64,000 bases of DNA from Vibrio sp. HI00D65. Its GTDB lineage: Bacteria; Pseudomonadota; Gammaproteobacteria; Enterobacterales; Vibrionaceae. The notes below the pieces were generated by a model. That model was not told where the DNA came from and made no database searches. It worked only from the letters and a program-made list of their open reading frames with translations. The DNA is taken from NCBI RefSeq assembly GCF_001635455.1, contig NZ_LWEH01000077.1:1-64000 (forward strand), read 5' to 3'. The position numbers were made by a program, and so were the translations under genes. Shown piece by piece: positions 10,456-19,871 of the stretch. Position 1 is the first letter of the stretch, and each line of letters opens with the position of its first letter.

Positions 10456-10836
10456 ATGAAACTATTTTTAATTCTACTGATGTCGATTACTGGTGGTGTA
10501 GCAGCCGCTGATCATATTCATTCTTTCTTATTCGGTTTCTACATTGCAGCGCTTGCAGTGGGAAGCTGCTATTGGCTTGCATTCCGCAGCACACGTTTCC
10601 CTCAGTTGGCTTTAGTGCTTCTACTATGTGGCTTCTTTGCTAAAATCGCGGTAACAGTGGTAGGCGTGTCTTGGGGTATCTCTAACGATATTATCCAGTC
10701 ACCTTTCATCTTCTCATTGTCGTACTTATTCTTCTTAGTAGTTGTGTCTTATGTGTGGTTCTCTTACCGGGAGAAGCTGACACTAAAGAAACGTGAGAAA
10801 CAGATTGAAGAATCTCGTAAGCAAGCTGCAGCATAA
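10456..10836 (+). CDS. small four-helix membrane protein, function unknown
   Basis: The 126-aa protein has about four hydrophobic segments (about 1-17, 22-46, 48-71, 82-104) and a charged C-terminal tail rich in K/E/R that should be cytoplasmic. A GAGG precedes the ATG and a strong terminator follows, so it looks like a genuine single-gene unit. I do not recognise a family with a known role. Confidence 0.7.
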   Translation: MKLFLILLMSITGGVAAADHIHSFLFGFYIAALAVGSCYWLAFRSTRFPQLALVLLLCGFFAKIAVTVVGVSWGISNDIIQSPFIFSLSYLFFLVVVSYVWFSYREKLTLKKREKQIEESRKQAAA

Positions 10837-10852
10837 TTAAAAACAGATTTTC

Positions 10853-10879
10853 AAAAGCCTTCTTCGGAAGGCTTTTTTG
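10853..10879 (+). terminator. strong Rho-independent terminator
   Basis: A 10-bp stem AAAAGCCTTC / GAAGGCTTTT is closed by a TTCG tetraloop and followed by T residues. Confidence 0.92.
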
Positions 10880-10914
10880 ATCCTGTGAGATTTTATTTGG
10901 CCGCAGATAGACGT

Positions 10915-10942
10915 AACCCCAGTATGGCGACATGCTGGGGTT
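10915..10942. terminator. second hairpin between convergent genes
   Basis: A 12-bp stem (AACCCCAGTATG with CATGCTGGGGTT, one G-T pair) has a GCGA loop. It lies downstream of yajD on the other strand. The T-tract is weak, so termination is probable but not certain. Confidence 0.55.
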
Positions 10943-10973
10943 TCTTGTTATCAAGCCTGTAATGAAGAGCGTT

Positions 10974-11318
10974 TTACTTTTTCATCATCTTCGCTAGGTC
11001 AGCAAACGGGTTATGTGTCGCCGTTTGGTGGTCATCTAAACGTGCTGTGGCATCGACGCCATAGCGTTCGTGGTCTGTGTATTTAGAATGTTCATGATCG
11101 TGACAGTAAAGGCACAATAGTTCCCAGTTACTGCCGTCTTCAGGGTTATTTGTGTGGTCATGGTCGACGTGGTGAACCGTCAGCTCTCTTAGGTTTGAGT
11201 AAACAAATTCACGAGCGCACTTACCACAAACCCAAGGGTAAAGTTTGAGTGCTTTCTCACGGTAACCTTGCTCTTGGCGAGCGTATGCCGCGCTTGAGCC
11301 ATTGTAATCTGAAGACAT
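10974..11318 (-). CDS. yajD: YajD-family HNH endonuclease-like protein
   Basis: A 114-aa HNH protein with two zinc Cys pairs (CGKC near the middle and CLYC later) framing LTVHHVDHDHTNNPEDGSNW, the HNH core. It matches the small YajD group found across gammaproteobacteria, whose cellular role is unsettled. The start is ATG at 11316-11318 because AGGA is well spaced to it. A TTG two codons upstream is too close to that site. Confidence 0.88.
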   Translation of the reverse strand: MSSDYNGSSAAYARQEQGYREKALKLYPWVCGKCAREFVYSNLRELTVHHVDHDHTNNPEDGSNWELLCLYCHDHEHSKYTDHERYGVDATARLDDHQTATHNPFADLAKMMKK

Positions 11319-11591
11319 TGCCAAATTCCTATTTGTTGTAATGAGTCAATATTATCACACCTTTATTGAAGCTCTAGAGGTGTTGTCACTAAATGATACT
11401 TTGCTTTACCAACATCATTTTTGCGCTTGACTGGTTTGTGAACGCTTATACAAAGCGGGTTGTAAGTTGGATATGTCGCTCTGGAATAAGGCATGCTTAA
11501 CAGTTTGAAAAGAAAAAGCATTGAGGGGTTTTAACCAAGAAGATGTGACCTAATATCTGTTGGTAAGACCCTATACTAATAAGGAAATATC

Positions 11592-12449
11592 ATGTCAGAA
11601 CAATACACACCACCTAAAGTGTGGGTTAATGATGCTGCCGGTGGTAACAAGTGGGCAAATATTAATAGCCCTGAATCTGGCGCTCGATTCGACAAAGATC
11701 TGGCTGTTGGTGAACATGCTCTGCAACTCTACTCTCTTGGCACACCGAATGGCCAAAAAGTGACAATCATGCTCGAAGAGCTACTAGCCGCGGGCGTGAA
11801 AGAAGCTGAATATGATGCGTACTTGATCAACATTGGAGAGTCGGATCAATTCTCTTCTGGCTTTGTTGGTGTAAACCCTAACTCGAAAATTCCTGCTTTG
11901 GTCGATAAATCTGGCAATGAAGACGTGAACGTTTTTGAATCGGCTTCCATCCTGGTTCATTTAGCTGAAAAGTTTGGTCACTTCTTACCGAAAGACGGCG
12001 CAGCTCGCACTCAAACGTTTAACTGGCTATTTTGGGCACAAGGCTCAGCCCCATTCCTAGGTGGCGGTTTTGGTCACTTCTACGCTTACGCAGATGAAAA
12101 GCAAGAGTACCCAATTAACCGCTTCGCAATGGAAGCGAAGCGTCAACTAGACGTATTGGATAAGCAGCTAGCAAACAGTACCTTTGTCGCTGGAGAAGAG
12201 CTGACTATCGCCGATATGGCGATTTGGCCTTGGTATGGCAACCTTGTACTCGGTAACCTTTATGATGCTGCTGAGTTCTTACAAGTGGAGTCTTACACCA
12301 ATGTCGTTCGCTGGGCGAAGTTACTAGAAGCGCGTGAAGGCTTCCAACGCGGTCGTATTATTAACCGCTCATGGGGTGAAGAGTGGGAACAAGTACCAGA
12401 GCGCCACTCGGCTGAAGACATTGCTAACGTATTGAAACTAAAACCTTAG
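11592..12449 (+). CDS. yghU: YghU glutathione S-transferase-like disulfide reductase
   Basis: The 285-aa protein is nearly co-linear with E. coli YghU. Shared blocks include LYSLGTPNGQKVTIMLEELL at the start of the thioredoxin-like domain and DQFSSGFVGVNPNSKIPAL, which carries the conserved substrate-binding proline. The C-terminal half is the helical GST domain. Known homologues bind two glutathiones and show disulfide-bond reductase activity in the cytoplasm. It appears monocistronic, with AAGGAA just before the start and a strong terminator after it. Confidence 0.92.
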   Translation: MSEQYTPPKVWVNDAAGGNKWANINSPESGARFDKDLAVGEHALQLYSLGTPNGQKVTIMLEELLAAGVKEAEYDAYLINIGESDQFSSGFVGVNPNSKIPALVDKSGNEDVNVFESASILVHLAEKFGHFLPKDGAARTQTFNWLFWAQGSAPFLGGGFGHFYAYADEKQEYPINRFAMEAKRQLDVLDKQLANSTFVAGEELTIADMAIWPWYGNLVLGNLYDAAEFLQVESYTNVVRWAKLLEAREGFQRGRIINRSWGEEWEQVPERHSAEDIANVLKLKP

Positions 12450-12467
12450 TTTTTATCTGAGATAGAC

Positions 12468-12507
12468 AAAAGCGCCACATATTCTTAGGGAATGTGGCGC
12501 TTTTTTG
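12468..12507 (+). terminator. Rho-independent terminator of yghU
   Basis: A 13-bp perfect stem (AAAAGCGCCACAT with ATGTGGCGCTTTT) is followed by T residues. Confidence 0.92.
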
Positions 12508-12649
12508 ATCCTGCTATGAATCAATCTTAATTTTATTATTACAAATTAGTAAAGGTGATTTAATTTAAATTTGGATTATCATTAATTTTGTTATAAATAT
12601 AATGCACTCCATCAGAAAGATTTTGCCTCTAGGTATGGTGGGTAAGCGA

Positions 12650-13876
12650 ATGTTGAAACAGAAAGAAAAGATTGTTGTGGTTGGCGGCGGCGCTGCTGGC
12701 CTTGAATTGGTTACGCGTTTAGGTCGTGATAAACGTTATGATGTGACACTTGTAGAGCCATCGTCACACCACTATTGGAAACCGCGCTTACACGAAATTG
12801 CAGCGGGAACATTCGACGAAGAACTCGACGCTGTCAGCTACTTCCAGCATGCATCTTGTAATGGCTATACCTATGTTCAAGCTTCAATGAGTGGCTTAGA
12901 GCGTGCTAATAAAGTCATCAAGCTGAATCATTTTAGCGGTATGACACAAGAACTAGAATACGACTATCTTGTTATTGCAGTCGGCGCCATCAGCAATGAC
13001 TTTAAAACAGAAGGCGTGAGTGAACACTGTTTATTCCTTGATTCAGCAGGGCAAGCCCAAAAAGCTTGGCAGAAGATCAACCCTCTACTGAGAGCAAGCA
13101 GTCAGCGTAAAATTTCAATTGTTGGCGCAGGTGCAACGGGTGTTGAACTGGCGGCAGAGCTCGCAAAAGTGAGCGCCAAGCTACAGCGCTATCGTCAGGA
13201 AGGCAGTCTTGAAATCACTTTGATTGAAGCGGCTGATCGCGTGTTGCCTGCTGGGCCTGAATGCATGTCGAAACGAGTTCATGAAGCTTTGGTAAAGCAA
13301 GGCATTAACGTTAGAACTGGGACTCGAATTCAAAGAGCTGAAGAGGCGAAATTAGTCACTTCAGAAGACGAAGTTATTTCATCAGATCTGCAAGTATGGG
13401 CTGCTGGTATTAAATGTGCGGATTGGCTAAGTGAATTAGACGGTTTAGAGACAAATCGAATCAATCAATTAGTTGTAGATCAGACACTAAGAACAACCAA
13501 TGACAACGATATCTTTGTCATTGGCGACAGTGCAGAGTGTCCACAACCTGATGGTTCTTTTGTTCCACCAAGAGCTCAAGCTGCTAATCAAGCCGCGGGT
13601 CACTTGGCTCAGCAGTTTAAGCGTTTAGCGAAAGGTAAGGCATTCCAACCCTTTTTGTTCCACGATGGAGGCATGTTAGTAGCGGTTGGGCATGACTATG
13701 CGGTCGGCGCGCTGATGAATGACAGAGTACTTTTGCGTGGTAGATTTGTAAGAAACCTTTACGACACTATTTTCCGTTTACATCAAAGAGTGTTGTTTAG
13801 TTGGGGACGTGTGACAGCATTGGTCGTATTAAAGAGACTTAAATGCGCGCTAAACCCATACAGTAAAAAGATCTAA
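12650..13876 (+). CDS. type II NADH dehydrogenase-like flavoprotein
   Basis: A two-dinucleotide-binding-domain flavoprotein of about 408 aa. The FAD-binding GGGAAGLELV is at the N-terminus, ISIVGAGATGVELAAEL forms the NAD(P)H Rossmann motif, and IFVIGDSAECPQPDG is the FAD-contacting block. The C-terminal part resembles the membrane-anchoring region of NDH-2. Such enzymes pass electrons from NADH to quinone without proton pumping. I prefer the ATG at 12650 (GGTGGGTAAG upstream). An ATG at 12602 would add 16 residues but has no ribosome site. A paralogue role other than respiratory Ndh is possible. Confidence 0.82.
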   Translation: MLKQKEKIVVVGGGAAGLELVTRLGRDKRYDVTLVEPSSHHYWKPRLHEIAAGTFDEELDAVSYFQHASCNGYTYVQASMSGLERANKVIKLNHFSGMTQELEYDYLVIAVGAISNDFKTEGVSEHCLFLDSAGQAQKAWQKINPLLRASSQRKISIVGAGATGVELAAELAKVSAKLQRYRQEGSLEITLIEAADRVLPAGPECMSKRVHEALVKQGINVRTGTRIQRAEEAKLVTSEDEVISSDLQVWAAGIKCADWLSELDGLETNRINQLVVDQTLRTTNDNDIFVIGDSAECPQPDGSFVPPRAQAANQAAGHLAQQFKRLAKGKAFQPFLFHDGGMLVAVGHDYAVGALMNDRVLLRGRFVRNLYDTIFRLHQRVLFSWGRVTALVVLKRLKCALNPYSKKI

Positions 13877-13919
13877 CGTACATAGGTTCGAGGCTAACTC
13901 TCAGGTTAATACGTCAATG

Positions 13920-13956
13920 AGCGCCATGCATAAGGTTATGTATGGCGCTTTTCTTT
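13920..13956 (+). terminator. Rho-independent terminator
   Basis: An AGCGCCATGCA stem pairs with TGTATGGCGCT (one G-T pair), followed by TTTCTTTT. Confidence 0.88.
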
Positions 13957-14085
13957 TGTGCAAAAGACAGCTTACAACTGAGATACGGCGTGAAAGCGTG
14001 AGTGCTGACTTAACATATTTAGCTTTAGCTATTGATGGTGGTTTAGGTATAAACTTGCGACATCATAATTCTAAAGGATGGTGCC

Positions 14086-14409
14086 ATGTACCACGGTCAT
14101 GTTTATTTCCCTCTGCGATTTGCAGAGCAAGCAGAAACACTTCGTCAAAAGATTCTATCTGAGCGTAAAGATGTATTAGAGGTTTTTCCTTTGGTACAAC
14201 GTTTAGTTGGCCCACATAAAATGCCGATGTTTGAGATTCATTTTGCCAACAAAGAGTCGGGCATCGTGGAATGGCTTGAACAAGAGCGTGGTGATATGTC
14301 GGTGCTTATTCACCCTGTAACTGGTGGTGAAGAAACATTAGACCATACAGTACGAGCGACCTGGCTGGGTCGTGAGCTAGGTGTATTTGAAGACACACTA
14401 AGCAGCTAA
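14086..14409 (+). CDS. DOPA 4,5-dioxygenase-family small protein
   Basis: A 107-aa protein opening MYHGHVYFPL with the HxH-like pattern and MPMFEIHFA, both typical of the DOPA 4,5-dioxygenase family (a ferredoxin-like metal-binding fold). A bacterial substrate is not established, so the enzymatic name is only a family label. AAGGAT precedes the ATG. It is a stand-alone gene. Confidence 0.8.
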   Translation: MYHGHVYFPLRFAEQAETLRQKILSERKDVLEVFPLVQRLVGPHKMPMFEIHFANKESGIVEWLEQERGDMSVLIHPVTGGEETLDHTVRATWLGRELGVFEDTLSS

Positions 14410-14675
14410 TTTAATTTACGCCCGACATTACGTACCTAATAAACAATACGTTTGTACTAAACATAAGCGAATCAATGTTTTCTGATGTCGGGTGAGTTAT
14501 CCCAGTTCTCACTTCGATAAATTCCACCTTTCTGTCCTAACCTCCTTCTAACCAATGTAATTCAGCTCGTCGCTTATAGAGTTTGCTCCCCTTGAATTGC
14601 ATGTGATTTCCCAATACAGCAATCTGGGACACTTTTTCCCATGCCGAATTGGTAATACTGACGCCATATTCATTT

Positions 14676-15575
14676 ATGGGCTCAATAATGCTATTCAAAC
14701 ATCCCATCTCTCTGCTAACGATTATTCGGCTTAACCCATTAAAGGTTGCCGCGACTTGGTCAATGGTTTTGGCTGAAAACGTGATACTTATTCTGTTGCC
14801 ATTGTTTATTGGTTACGCCATCGACGGCGTGTTAAACCAAAGCTTTCAGCCGTTGAAGATGCTGGCACTGCTCCTCTTTGTACTGGTCATTTTCAGCGTG
14901 GTTCGCCGTTTCTACGATACCCATGTTTATGGGGCTATTCGTGTCAAACTGGCGAATATCGTGGAGCGAAACCTACGTGGCTTATCGGTATCAACCAAAG
15001 ACGCTCGACTTACCATGTCTCGTGAGCTGGTTGATTTCTTAGAAGACGATTTACCCGCTTTGATGACGGCAATGGTACAGCTTGTTGCGACTGTGGTGAT
15101 TTTCTCTACATTCCACTTCTCATTGGCGCTTTGCATGTTGTTTGCTGGGTTGTCGATGCTTGCGATTTATGGCGTGTTCCATCGAACCTTTACCCAACTT
15201 AATGGCCAATACAACGATCAGGTCGAACAGCAGGTTCAACTGTTGAGCGGTGTTCGTTTGTCTGCGTTTCGTTGGCACTTTGAGCGACTAAAACAGTGTG
15301 AAATCAAGCTTTCAGACACTGAGGCGATTGTCTACGGGTTGATCTTTACTGTCCTGTTTGGCGCTGTCGTAGGCAATTTGTGGATGGTAAGCCAGCTTAT
15401 TCAGCCAACTGCAGGGCAAGTGTTTTCTATCGTTACCTACTCATTGGAGTTTGTTGAAACTGCAGTGATGTTGCCAATTACGCTGCAAACCCTTTCTCGT
15501 CTTACTGAAATCAGTCGGCGACTAAATCCTACCTCTGTCCAACAGGCTACCAAGGAGATGCCTTATGAAGTTTAA
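14676..15575 (+). CDS. ABC-type six-helix membrane domain protein lacking an ATPase
   Basis: About 299 aa with six predicted membrane helices in the arrangement of an ABC exporter membrane domain, but with no Walker A or signature motif anywhere after it. It overlaps the next gene by 11 bp and therefore heads the RND efflux operon. The start is uncertain: ATG 14676 and ATG 14688 are both possible, with no strong ribosome site. It may work with an ATPase encoded elsewhere or be a repurposed membrane protein. Confidence 0.7.
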   Translation: MGSIMLFKHPISLLTIIRLNPLKVAATWSMVLAENVILILLPLFIGYAIDGVLNQSFQPLKMLALLLFVLVIFSVVRRFYDTHVYGAIRVKLANIVERNLRGLSVSTKDARLTMSRELVDFLEDDLPALMTAMVQLVATVVIFSTFHFSLALCMLFAGLSMLAIYGVFHRTFTQLNGQYNDQVEQQVQLLSGVRLSAFRWHFERLKQCEIKLSDTEAIVYGLIFTVLFGAVVGNLWMVSQLIQPTAGQVFSIVTYSLEFVETAVMLPITLQTLSRLTEISRRLNPTSVQQATKEMPYEV

Positions 15576-16740
15576 AAAGCCACTGTCTGTATTAGTCGGT
15601 TGTGCGGCTATCTTTGTTGCCTTGATTGTTGTCTATGAATTGGAACCCGAAGCAGCGGAACCTGTAAAGAAGCAAACAGTATTGGCTCCGGTTTCTATAT
15701 TGGAGGTGACACCTACGCAGCACCAATCGACGTTAACGATACTTGGCTTAACCGCTGCTCGCTGGCCAATTCAACTTAAAGCGTCGAGTAGTGCGCAACT
15801 AAAATGGCTGAATGAAACTATCGAGCCGGGACAATTAGTTAACAAGGGCGATGTGCTAGCGAGACTAGATAACAGCGCCGTTGATGCGAACTTGGCGCAA
15901 GCGTTGAGTGCGTTAAAGCAAGCGGAGTTGGAATTGAAACAGGCTAAGCATGAACAAACCGTCGCGCTCAAGATGCTCAACCCAAAAACAAGTTCGTCCT
16001 TTGCGCGCAGGGAACCCCAAGTACTTGCTGCGAAAGCCAACCTGCAACAAGCACAACAAGCTTATGTCAGTGCGAAGAAGCTAGTGGAAGAGTCAGTGAT
16101 CACGGCGCCGTTTGATGCGGTCGTTATGAAACGCCACATTAGCCCAAGAGAGTGGGTAGAGGCGGGGCAAGTGACCTTTGAGTTAGCCGCCAGTGATTCG
16201 ATTGATATCGAGCTTCCAATATCTGAATTGCATTGGCAACAAGTACAAACTGCCTTGGTTAAGCCGAGCATTCGTATCTTGAGTCGTTCTGGGAACCAAT
16301 GGCCAGCGAAGGTGCGCTATGTGTCGCCTGAAGTGGATTCGGTGACCCGTCAAAGGCAAGTGGTGCTATCGGTCGAAAACCCTTACCACGATAAGCCTAG
16401 GCTTTTCCCTAATCAGCAGGTTCAAGCTGTGGTTAACCTCGGTCTACAAGATGATGTGGTAAGCATACCTCTGAGTGCGATGACCCGAGACGGGTATGTG
16501 TGGACGTTGGACACAGAAGATCGCCTACGAAAAGAGTCGGTAACGCTTATTGGGCAAGGCAGTCAAGAGCTTGAAATTCGCTTCAATGATCGAAGTGACA
16601 AGGCTCGTCGTGTGGTGCAGTATCCGCTTTCTTCCATGCTTATCGGTAAACAAGTCACGCCTAGGTTCAATGGTAGCCATTCTGAAGCCATGCTCGCGGG
16701 TAAATCTGATGTCACACAGATTAAGGAATCAAACCAATGA
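15565..16740 (+). CDS. RND efflux periplasmic adaptor (membrane fusion protein)
   Basis: The 391-aa protein has an N-terminal signal/anchor (about residues 9-26), a biotinyl-lipoyl-like half motif, a helical hairpin rich in A/Q/K (about 105-175) and beta-barrel segments including SITAPFDAVV-like VITAPFDAVVMKRHI. It would link the inner-membrane RND pump encoded next (4-bp overlap) to an outer-membrane channel, which is not encoded here. Substrates are unknown. Confidence 0.87.
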   Translation: MKFKKPLSVLVGCAAIFVALIVVYELEPEAAEPVKKQTVLAPVSILEVTPTQHQSTLTILGLTAARWPIQLKASSSAQLKWLNETIEPGQLVNKGDVLARLDNSAVDANLAQALSALKQAELELKQAKHEQTVALKMLNPKTSSSFARREPQVLAAKANLQQAQQAYVSAKKLVEESVITAPFDAVVMKRHISPREWVEAGQVTFELAASDSIDIELPISELHWQQVQTALVKPSIRILSRSGNQWPAKVRYVSPEVDSVTRQRQVVLSVENPYHDKPRLFPNQQVQAVVNLGLQDDVVSIPLSAMTRDGYVWTLDTEDRLRKESVTLIGQGSQELEIRFNDRSDKARRVVQYPLSSMLIGKQVTPRFNGSHSEAMLAGKSDVTQIKESNQ

Positions 16741-19700
16741 GTTGGATGACAAGATGGTTCATTAATAACCCAGTCGCTGCCAATCTGTTGATGATGGCGA
16801 TTGTTATCAGTGGCGTACTGGCATTTGGACAACTTCGTGTTGAGTCGTTTCCACAAATCGCACCATCATCAATCAGTATTACTGTGGCTTATCCTGGCGG
16901 AACTGCACAACAGATCGATGAGAGCGTGACGCAACGAATCGAAGAGTCGATAAGCGGTATTGCTGGCATCAAACAGATCACCAGCCAATCGAGTGCTGGA
17001 ATATCACGAGTCGTGGTACGTAAAACCAGCAGCACAGATTTAGACAAGCTGCTGGATGACATTCGTAATCAAGTTAACGCCATCAACGGCTTTCCCGTGC
17101 AAGCAGAGAAACCGCAAGTGGTGCGTAATGAATTTACCAACTTAGCCGCGTTTGTTGTGGTGTCAGGTCCAAGAACCGATGACGAATTACAACCTATCGC
17201 CAAGCAACTTGAACAAGCGCTGAAGAAGAACCCTCAAATTTCCAAGGTATCAAACTGGGGGACTCGAACGCCTCAGTTGGTGATTGAGCCAGATCCAGAC
17301 CAACTCAAGGCGCTGGGATTGAGCTTGGAAGATCTCGCAGGTTTAGTTGAGCAGCGCTCGCTAGAGTCTCGCAGTGGTGAACTAATTAGTGACAAAGGCC
17401 GAATGGTGATTCGTGGTGACGGTTATGCCGATGATTTACAGAAGCTGAATCAGCTTGTCGTGATTTCGGGAGGTAATGGAGAAATACGCTTGGGAGACAT
17501 TGCCAAGCTAACGCGTGGCTACCAATACAGCGGCTCTATCGTGCGTAACAACGGCGCTAACGCCATCGCTTTATTGGTCAGCACTAGCCAAACCGATAAC
17601 CTACTTAAAGTCAGTGAAGCGATCAGCGAAACACTGGATGCACAACGTGCGATTCTGCCGTCGGATATTGAGCTGAATACCATGGCCGATATGGCGCCTT
17701 ACATTGAAGATCAGCTGTTTCGTTTGAGCGAAAATGCATGGCAAGGCTTGTTAATCGTGCTGATTTTGCTTGGGATCTTCCTTGAGATCAGGCTCGCGTT
17801 TTGGGTCGCGATGGGGATCCCGATTGCACTCACTGGAACACTCGCCGCAATGCAGTGGTTTAACTACAGCATCAACGACATCACCTTGTTTGGCTTTATC
17901 TTGGTGCTCGGTGTGCTGGTGGATGACGCTGTGGTTGTGGGTGAAGCGATACATGACAAACGGACGCGTAACGCCGGCTATTCTTCTAATATAAACGGCA
18001 AAACAGCCGCTTGGCAGGGCGTGCATTCTGTGTCGGTGGCAACCGTGTTTGGTGTGCTAACGACCATTGCTGCATTCTCTCCAATGCTCTGGATTAACAA
18101 TGAGCTAGCCGAGGTGCTTGCTGGGTTTTCGGCCGTGGTGATCTTCGCTTTGATCTTCTCGCTGATTGAAAGCAAATTTATTCTACCGTCACACTTGGCT
18201 CAGCTCTCTGTGAAAAAGCCATCTACCAGTAATTTTGCCAAAGTTCAGAATACGGCTCAAGGCGGCTTGCAATGGTTCAATCTCAACGTTTACAAACCAG
18301 TATTGGAGTTTGCACTTAGCTACAAGGTGGCGTCTTTGCTTGGGTTTGTCGCGGTTATCTCATTGGCTTATGGCATGTGGTCGAATGGGGCGATTCGCAG
18401 TGCGCTGTTCCCTGAAATTCCAGGGCGATACATTACAGCGGTGATTGAGTTAGAAGACGGTGCACCATTGCCACTGCAGAGCCAAGCCTTGCTGCAAGTA
18501 GAACAAGCGATGGCAGAGGTAGAAAAAGGCTTAATGGAAGATTACCCATTACAAGAGAAGCCTGTGGTGAACCTGCTTGCATGGTCTGATGGCTATGGCG
18601 AAATTGAAGTCACTGCCGAACTTACCAATGAATCTTTAAGCTTATTGCCGGGTAACTTACTGCTGAAGCGATGGCGAGAAAGCACTGGGCAAATCGAAGG
18701 GGCTTACTCGGTGAAATTAAGCGCAGCGGAGGAGCCTGCTGGCGGCACATTCTTAACGATCTCTTCCAACGATCGTGAGTTGGCATCTCGTGTCAGTGAA
18801 CAGCTAGCAGATACCTTAGCGTCCTTAAAAGGTGTCTCAGATGTTTACGATGATAGTCAGGATGGCTTACCGCAAGTTCGTTTGGTGTTGAATCAATACG
18901 GACAACAGCTTGGCTTAACTCAAGCCACGCTAGCTCAACTTGCAGGCGAAGCATTTGGCGAAAGGGAAGTTCATCGTCTTTTGGAAAACGGACAAGAAAC
19001 CAAGGTGCTGCTGCAATATTCAAGAGATGAGCGAAGAACCTTAGCTCAGCTAAAACAAGCCATCATTATGTTGCAGAACGGTGGCAGCGTAATGATTGGA
19101 GATATCGCTGAGCTCCGTCACGAGCAAGAGCCGCAAGTGGTTTACCGTCGTGATCGAGAGCAAGTGATCAATCTGTATTGGAAGCAAAACCGAGATCTGC
19201 AATCACCAGAGAAAACACGTGAGCAGCTTGAAAATACCATTGAGTCTCTGCACCTACAATATCCAAGCGTAAGCATTAAAGCGGGTGGTGAGTTTGAAGA
19301 GATAGGGGAAGTGTCGGATGGTTTTAAATCCGCGATGATCCTGACGCTGCTGATGATCTATATCTTGTTGGCGGTGCCTTTGAAGTCATACTGGCAACCA
19401 ATGATCATCATGGCAGTCATCCCGTTTGGATTCGCAGGCGCGATTTTTGGTCACTACTTGATGGACTTGCCGATCAGCATTCTTTCGATGCTCGGAATGA
19501 TGGCCATGACGGGGGTCGTGATTAACGACTCGTTGGTGCTGATCACGCGTTTTAATGCAGAATATCGCCAAGGGGTTCCATTACAGACAGCGCTAGTGAT
19601 TGCTGGCACCAGCCGATTGAGAGCGATCTTCTTAACCACGATTACCACTGTGTGTGGCTTGTTACCATTGCTAAGTGAAACTGCGGAACAAGCACAGTAC

Positions 19701-19871
19701 TTAAAGCCTGCGGCGGTGTCCTTGGTGTTTGGTGAACTGTTCGCCACTTCAGTAACGTTGATTTTGATACCTGTGTTGCTTGGTTTGTTTTGCCGAAAAG
19801 TGCCTCAAACTGAAGATCTAGTTGAAAATGAACCACATGTACCGGCACAGCTCACTTCGGAACGATCATGA
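16737..19871 (+). CDS. RND efflux permease (AcrB/HAE-1 superfamily)
   Basis: A full-length 1044-aa RND pump with two repeats, each of a large periplasmic loop and a membrane block. TM4 contains the proton-relay acidic pair in LGVLVDDAVVVGEAI, and the second repeat has GMMAMTGVVINDSLVLI. The start ATGA overlaps the stop of the adaptor gene and its own stop overlaps the regulator, so all four genes form one tightly coupled operon. It probably exports amphiphilic compounds by proton antiport. Confidence 0.9.
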   Translation: MSWMTRWFINNPVAANLLMMAIVISGVLAFGQLRVESFPQIAPSSISITVAYPGGTAQQIDESVTQRIEESISGIAGIKQITSQSSAGISRVVVRKTSSTDLDKLLDDIRNQVNAINGFPVQAEKPQVVRNEFTNLAAFVVVSGPRTDDELQPIAKQLEQALKKNPQISKVSNWGTRTPQLVIEPDPDQLKALGLSLEDLAGLVEQRSLESRSGELISDKGRMVIRGDGYADDLQKLNQLVVISGGNGEIRLGDIAKLTRGYQYSGSIVRNNGANAIALLVSTSQTDNLLKVSEAISETLDAQRAILPSDIELNTMADMAPYIEDQLFRLSENAWQGLLIVLILLGIFLEIRLAFWVAMGIPIALTGTLAAMQWFNYSINDITLFGFILVLGVLVDDAVVVGEAIHDKRTRNAGYSSNINGKTAAWQGVHSVSVATVFGVLTTIAAFSPMLWINNELAEVLAGFSAVVIFALIFSLIESKFILPSHLAQLSVKKPSTSNFAKVQNTAQGGLQWFNLNVYKPVLEFALSYKVASLLGFVAVISLAYGMWSNGAIRSALFPEIPGRYITAVIELEDGAPLPLQSQALLQVEQAMAEVEKGLMEDYPLQEKPVVNLLAWSDGYGEIEVTAELTNESLSLLPGNLLLKRWRESTGQIEGAYSVKLSAAEEPAGGTFLTISSNDRELASRVSEQLADTLASLKGVSDVYDDSQDGLPQVRLVLNQYGQQLGLTQATLAQLAGEAFGEREVHRLLENGQETKVLLQYSRDERRTLAQLKQAIIMLQNGGSVMIGDIAELRHEQEPQVVYRRDREQVINLYWKQNRDLQSPEKTREQLENTIESLHLQYPSVSIKAGGEFEEIGEVSDGFKSAMILTLLMIYILLAVPLKSYWQPMIIMAVIPFGFAGAIFGHYLMDLPISILSMLGMMAMTGVVINDSLVLITRFNAEYRQGVPLQTALVIAGTSRLRAIFLTTITTVCGLLPLLSETAEQAQYLKPAAVSLVFGELFATSVTLILIPVLLGLFCRKVPQTEDLVENEPHVPAQLTSERS